9,198 nucleotides of DNA, taken from positions 1-9,198 of the forward strand of contig JBGVAK010000082.1 of NCBI GenBank assembly GCA_045224495.1, given 5' to 3'. Position numbers and translations under genes: made by a program. The stretch is from RUG472 sp045224495. Lineage in GTDB: Bacteria > Bacillota > Clostridia > Christensenellales > CAG-138. The first letter of the stretch is position 1, and every line of letters begins with the position of its first letter. The notes beneath the pieces are model-generated. The model saw only the letters and a program-made list of their open reading frames with translations. It did not search any database and was not told the DNA's origin. This document shows, piece by piece, positions 6,003 to 9,198 of the stretch.

Positions 6003-7783
6003 ATGCCCTGGGAGAAGTCTCCCCGGGTCAGATCGTATTTATTCTTATACATATCGAAATACCGGTCGAAGCTGTCGGTGTGCACGTCCCGGAGGCTGTT
6101 GAGGTACTCGTGGGTGTCGAAAGCACCTGCCTCCAACTCGATCATAGCTACGGCGATGTTGGAGCAGTGGTCCGCCACCCGCTCCAAGTTGGTGATGAGG
6201 TCGTTGAACACGAACCCCTGATCCAGCGTGCACTGGCCCGCCTGGACCCGGTTCACGTGGTGGAGCTTCAGCTCGTCGCACAGCATGTCGATCATCTCCT
6301 CGAGAGGCTCCACCCGGTACGCTTCCTTCACGTTTTCCGCCTCGAAAGCACCCATAGCCAACCCCACGATCTCCTCCACGGCGGCCACCAGGGCGTTCAG
6401 CTCCCGCTGGGCCTCCGGGGAGAAGGTCACCTTTTTGTCCGCGATCTCCCGGGCCACCTCGCCCACGTTCATGGCGTGGTCGCTGATGCGCTCGATGTCG
6501 CTGATGCAGTGGAGGAACTTGCTGATCTCCTTGTTCTGGGCTGGGGTCAGCTCCTGCCGGTTCACCTTCACGAGATAGGTGCCCAGCTTGTCCTCGTAGG
6601 TATCCACCTGGTTTTCAAGGCGCTCCACCGCATTGTACTCCCCGTCGGACCAGGTGGACAGGAGCTTCAGGGCCCGCAAAAGGTTCTCCTGGGCCGTGTC
6701 TGCCATCTTCGCGAGGACGATCTTGCTCTGCTCGATGGCCAAGGAGGGGTGGGTGAGGAAGCGCTCCTCCAGCCGGTCGATCATGGCCTGCTGGATCAGG
6801 TCCTCGGGCCGATCCTTCACCAGCCGGTGAGCCAGGCGCCTCAAACCGTTGATGAAGGGCAGCAGGGCGATGGTGGACAGGACGCGGAAGCCGGAGTTGA
6901 TGGCCGCCAGCTCCACCGGGCCCACGGCGGCGCCCATGACCCGCGCGGGCAGCAGGGCCGTGGCGATGAGGTACGGGACCAGGCAGATGAGGGTGCCTAA
7001 GACGTTGATGAACAGGTAGACCAGGGAAGTGCGCCGGCCCGTGGGCCCCGCGCCGATGGCCCCTAAGAGGACCGGCACCGAGGCGCCGATGGCGATGCCC
7101 ATGATGATGGGGACGGCGGCCTCCACGGTGATGGCGCCGGTCATGGACAGGGCCTGCAAAATACCCACCGCTGCCGAGGCGCTCTGGAGCACTGCGGTGA
7201 AGACGGCACCCACCAGGATGCCCAAGAGGGGGTTGTCGAAGAGGAGCAAAAGTTCCCTGAATTTAGCGCTTTCCTTTAGGGGCAGCACCGCGTCGGACAT
7301 GGCGCTCATGCCTAACATGAGCACCGCGAAGCCCAGCAGGATGTCGCCCACATGCTTCTTGACGGCGGATTTCGATACCATCCTGAGGAGGGTCCCTGCG
7401 ATGGCCACCGCCGCCGTGATGGTGGCTGTGGAGAAGAGGGACACCCAGCCGCCGCCCCCGCCCAGCAGGGACAGGCACAGCAGCCAGCCCGTGACGCTGG
7501 TGCCCACGTTGGCACCCAGGATGATGGGGATGGACTGGACGCCCTTCATCATGCCGGAGTTCACGAAGCCGATGACCATGATGGTGGTGGCCGACGAGCT
7601 TTGGATAGCTGCCGTGACGCCCAGGCCCAGCAGCACTCCCTTGAGGGGTGTGCTGCTCAGCCGCCACAGGATCACCTCCAGCTTGTTCCCGGCCACGCGT
7701 TTGAGCCCGTCGCCCATGACGGACATGCCGTAGAGGAACAGCGCCACCCCGCACAGCAGGGACAGAACGTTGCTGATGCCCAT
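5915..7783 (-). CDS. Na/Pi cotransporter family protein with C-terminal PhoU region
   Basis: A 622-residue inner-membrane protein. Residues 1-315 hold the two inverted Na/Pi cotransporter (PF02690-type) repeats. The first has QSSSATT (61-67) followed by GANVGTSVTG (90-99). The second has QSASAAV (200-206) followed by GIAIGASVPVLLG (229-241). Several hydrophobic helices surround them. Residues about 345-565 are a cytoplasmic PhoU-like helical region with the two metal-binding ERxxDH motifs, ERISDH (431-436) and ERVADH (534-539). Family members move phosphate with sodium, and some bacterial ones act mainly in phosphate efflux; direction is not shown by sequence. ATG at 7783 has AGGAGG (7788-7793) 4 bases before it. 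The last ~28 residues, low-complexity and Ser/Ala-rich, are encoded in the stretch overlapping the HAD gene and look like an extension beyond the conserved fold. The family is certain and the exact role is open. Confidence 0.93.
   Translation of the reverse strand: MGISNVLSLLCGVALFLYGMSVMGDGLKRVAGNKLEVILWRLSSTPLKGVLLGLGVTAAIQSSSATTIMVIGFVNSGMMKGVQSIPIILGANVGTSVTGWLLCLSLLGGGGGWVSLFSTATITAAVAIAGTLLRMVSKSAVKKHVGDILLGFAVLMLGMSAMSDAVLPLKESAKFRELLLLFDNPLLGILVGAVFTAVLQSASAAVGILQALSMTGAITVEAAVPIIMGIAIGASVPVLLGAIGAGPTGRRTSLVYLFINVLGTLICLVPYLIATALLPARVMGAAVGPVELAAINSGFRVLSTIALLPFINGLRRLAHRLVKDRPEDLIQQAMIDRLEERFLTHPSLAIEQSKIVLAKMADTAQENLLRALKLLSTWSDGEYNAVERLENQVDTYEDKLGTYLVKVNRQELTPAQNKEISKFLHCISDIERISDHAMNVGEVAREIADKKVTFSPEAQRELNALVAAVEEIVGLAMGAFEAENVKEAYRVEPLEEMIDMLCDELKLHHVNRVQAGQCTLDQGFVFNDLITNLERVADHCSNIAVAMIELEAGAFDTHEYLNSLRDVHTDSFDRYFDMYKNKYDLTRGDFSQGIYDLSKAESSERSAAKAVAPASVSSSREP
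6006..6027 (+). terminator. Possible terminator hairpin of the plsC-HAD operon inside the transporter gene
   Basis: Four bases after the HAD stop, CCCTGGGAGA (6006-6015) and TCTCCCCGGG (6018-6027) pair over 9 of 10 positions; the innermost pairs must open to form a loop. A T-rich but interrupted stretch (6034-6048) follows. It lies within the antisense of the transporter coding region, where it encodes part of the LTRGDFSQG segment, so the match may be incidental. No better terminator is seen for either convergent transcript. Confidence 0.35.
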
Positions 7784-7817
7784 AGAGCCTCCTTGCCCTG
7801 ATTTTTACCCAATATCC

Positions 7818-7846
7818 AGTGTACACCATAGGGCGCTCCGACGCAA
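7818..7846 (-). promoter_or_regulatory. Predicted promoter of the Na/Pi transporter gene
   Basis: On the minus strand, TTGCGT (7846-7841) and TACACT (7823-7818) are separated by 17 bases, and the gene starts 34 bases after the -10. The -10 hexamer is identical to that of the AAA/CYTH gene promoter. No clear operator or Pho-box-like direct repeat was seen. Confidence 0.6.
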
Positions 7847-7860
7847 CGCAATTTTTCCCC

Positions 7861-7890
7861 TTGCACGAAGCATATGGGAAAGTATATAGT
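7861..7890 (+). promoter_or_regulatory. Predicted promoter of the second acyltransferase gene
   Basis: TTGCAC (7861-7866) and TATAGT (7885-7890) are separated by 18 bases, and the ATG follows 29 bases after the -10. TATATA (7883-7888, 16-base spacing) is an overlapping alternative. Its -35 lies only 14 bases from the -35 of the divergent transporter promoter. Confidence 0.55.
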
Positions 7891-7919
7891 ATAGGGGATC
7901 GAGCGAGGAGGTTTTAACC

Positions 7920-9086
7920 ATGGCGGAAGATGAACGGGCGTACCAACGGCAGCGGAAGACTTACGAGGTGCTGTACCCGGTGGCCAAGGCACTGATGAAG
8001 GGGATGCTGCACTACAGCTTCGAGTTGGGGCCCAAAGTGGAGGGGCCCTGCCTCATTTTGAGCAACCACGTGACGGACTTCGACCCCATTTTGGTGGGGC
8101 TCAGCTTCCCCGAGCACATGTACTACGTGGCCGGGGAGAACGTGATGCGCATGGGGCTGCTCTCTAAGCTGGTGAGCCGCTATGCGTCCATCATCCAGCG
8201 GGTCAAAGGCACTACCGACGCGGAGGCGGCTTTGCAGATCCTGCGCACCCTGAAGAAGGGGCGGAACGTGTGTATGTTCGCCGAGGGGAACAGGACCTTC
8301 ACCGGCGAGACCTTGCCCATCGCTCCCGCTACGGCCAAGCTGGTGAAGATGTCCAGATCGACCCTCGTCACCTACCGGCTCACGGGCGGGTACCTCTCCA
8401 CGCCGCGCTGGGCCGTCCACCGCCGCAAGGGACGTATGACGGGGGCGACCGTGGGCGTGTATCCGCCGGAGGAGCTGAAGAAGATGTCCGAGGCGGAGGT
8501 TTTGGACCTGCTGCGGCGGGACCTCTATGAGAACGCCTACGAGACACAGAGCAGGGCGCCCGTGGCCTACAAGGGCAAGGCCCTGGCGGAGACGCTGGAG
8601 ACGGCGCTGTACCTCTGCCCCCGGTGCCATAGGATAGACCATCTCCACAGCCAGGGGGATCGGTTTTACTGCGACTGCGGGCTTTCCATGACCATGGACG
8701 AGTACGGATTTTTCCAGGGGGAGGATCTGCCCTTTGCGACGCCTCTCGAATGGGACAAGTGGCAGACGGGGGAGATGGAGAAGCTGGCCGAGAGCCTGGG
8801 CGATGAGGCCGCCTTCTCGGATGAGGACCAGACCCTGAACCGGAAGGAGGACGACCACAGCCTGACGCCGCTTTGTACCGGGACCATGGCCCTCTACCGG
8901 GATAGGCTCATCGTGGGCGAATACAGCTTTCCTCTCCGGGACCTGCGGGGCATCGGCCTCATCCAGCGCCAGGGCATGGTCTTCTCCACCGCCGACGCCG
9001 ACTACGCCATCACGGCGGGGAGATTGCGTTGCGTGCGGAAGTATCAGACCTTGTTTGAATTATTAAAGGAAAGAATAAAAGCCTGA
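7920..9086 (+). CDS. PlsC-type acyltransferase with zinc-ribbon-like and C-terminal beta-rich regions
   Basis: A 388-residue protein. Residues about 25-200 are an LPLAT/PlsC acyltransferase domain: the catalytic HX4D motif is SNHVTDFDP (48-56; His50, Asp55) and the binding block is EGNRTFTGE (122-130), where the usual EGTR has become EGNR. No membrane helix is evident, so it may sit on the membrane surface. Residues 233-253 carry a Cys cluster CPRC-x14-CDC (C233, C236, C251, C253) that resembles a zinc ribbon. After an acidic linker (about 285-312), residues 318-385 alternate hydrophobic and charged residues (TGTMALYRDRLIVGEYSF, then IGLIQRQGMVFSTADADYAI), which suggests a small PH-like beta domain; that is an inference. 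AGGAGG (7906-7911) lies 8 bases before the ATG. The acyltransferase call is firm, while the acceptor lipid and the job of the added regions are unknown. Confidence 0.87.
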   Translation: MAEDERAYQRQRKTYEVLYPVAKALMKGMLHYSFELGPKVEGPCLILSNHVTDFDPILVGLSFPEHMYYVAGENVMRMGLLSKLVSRYASIIQRVKGTTDAEAALQILRTLKKGRNVCMFAEGNRTFTGETLPIAPATAKLVKMSRSTLVTYRLTGGYLSTPRWAVHRRKGRMTGATVGVYPPEELKKMSEAEVLDLLRRDLYENAYETQSRAPVAYKGKALAETLETALYLCPRCHRIDHLHSQGDRFYCDCGLSMTMDEYGFFQGEDLPFATPLEWDKWQTGEMEKLAESLGDEAAFSDEDQTLNRKEDDHSLTPLCTGTMALYRDRLIVGEYSFPLRDLRGIGLIQRQGMVFSTADADYAITAGRLRCVRKYQTLFELLKERIKA

Positions 9087-9110
9087 TCCTTTTTCTTGAA
9101 AGAAAAAGGA
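9087..9110. repeat. Perfect 11-bp palindrome abutting the acyltransferase stop
   Basis: TCCTTTTTCTT (9087-9097) and AAGAAAAAGGA (9100-9110) are exact inverted copies separated by GA, starting on the base after the stop codon. The inner pairs would open to form a loop. No U-run follows on the plus strand, so it is not a terminator by itself; it might protect the 3' end or be part of a repeat. Confidence 0.55.
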
Positions 9111-9124
9111 CCAAAAAGAACTTT

Positions 9125-9180
9125 AAGAAGGGGTACAGCTTTCGTATGAAAAGCCATACCCCTTCTTGCATTTCTCTTTT
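9125..9180 (+). terminator. Rho-independent terminator of the second acyltransferase gene
   Basis: A long stem pairs 9125-9142 (AAGAAGGGGTACAGCTTT) with 9150-9167, with a two-position internal mismatch, around a loop of about 7 bases that contains CGTATG. It is followed by GCA and a T-rich stretch (9171-9180). The stem is strong and the tail reasonable. The T-rich tail is also the first part of repeat copy B. Confidence 0.8.
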
Positions 9181-9198
9181 TACGCCGCTTTTTCTCTT
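9171..9198 (+). repeat. T/C-rich intergenic repeat, copy B (cut by the window end)
   Basis: These 28 bases match the minus strand of 1474-1446 at about 25 positions, counting one gap, with the shared core CGCCGCTTTT. The last 15 bases also equal 1426-1440 exactly (GCCGCTTTTTCTCTT). In both places the repeat lies just downstream of a terminator hairpin relative to the gene it follows. If the copy resembles copy A, an inverted partner should follow just beyond the window. Confidence 0.6.

Noticed and set aside
7784..7919. Pho box or other phosphate-responsive operator upstream of the Na/Pi transporter
   Set aside because: No convincing pair of direct repeats at helical spacing was visible; only the two promoter-like pairs could be supported.

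Overview
The window is a GC-rich, gene-dense stretch of bacterial chromosome. Shine-Dalgarno sites are strong (AGGAGG and close variants), start codons are ATG or GTG, and intergenic gaps are short. The content is the rpsR tail, ftsH with a single HEVGH protease site, a PuuD-like class I amidotransferase, a Na/Pi cotransporter with a fused PhoU region, and two PlsC-family acyltransferases. Codon use is strongly GC-biased. Together this suggests a GC-rich Clostridia member, perhaps an Oscillospiraceae-like gut organism. That placement is an inference from style and gene content and is only moderately secure. I see no phage, transposase, CRISPR, toxin-antitoxin or defence genes, so this looks like core or housekeeping chromosome rather than an island.

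Layout. Positions 1-168 hold the 3' end of rpsR (+), closed by a strong terminator at 212-242. A promoter at 249-277 then drives a monocistronic AAA-type ATPase/CYTH (triphosphate tunnel) fusion (311-1408, +). It ends at a 13-bp-stem terminator (1488-1530) in a short convergent gap that also holds a palindromic T/A-rich repeat. On the minus strand, ftsH (4245 down to 2323) is followed 64 bp later by a C26/PuuD-like glutamine amidotransferase-fold hydrolase (2258 down to 1551), probably as one transcript. The 321-bp divergent region 4246-4566 carries an extended -10 promoter for ftsH, an extended -10 promoter for plsC, and between them a GC-rich block of nested inverted repeats that no gene explains.

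On the plus strand, a plsC-type lysophospholipid acyltransferase (4567-5364) overlaps the GTG start of a HAD-IA phosphatase (5352-6002) by 13 bp, so the two are very likely translationally coupled. The HAD gene runs tail to tail into a Na/Pi cotransporter-PhoU gene (7783 down to 5915, -), with an 88-bp coding overlap. The transporter gene and a second, larger acyltransferase (7920-9086, +) are divergently transcribed from back-to-back promoters at 7818-7890. The second acyltransferase carries a zinc-ribbon-like Cys cluster and a C-terminal beta-rich region. It ends at a long terminator hairpin (9125-9180) followed by a second copy of the repeat seen near 1446.

How the genes may fit together. 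The right half leans towards phosphate and phospholipid chemistry: two acyltransferases, a phosphatase, and an Na/Pi transporter with a PhoU-like regulatory region. The left half has membrane protein quality control (FtsH) and probable amide or gamma-glutamyl hydrolysis. No single new system is evident. The points most worth a second look are the intergenic repeats, the structured block at 4371-4526, the acyltransferase/zinc-ribbon fusion, the AAA/CYTH fusion, and the 88-bp convergent overlap with a hairpin next to it.
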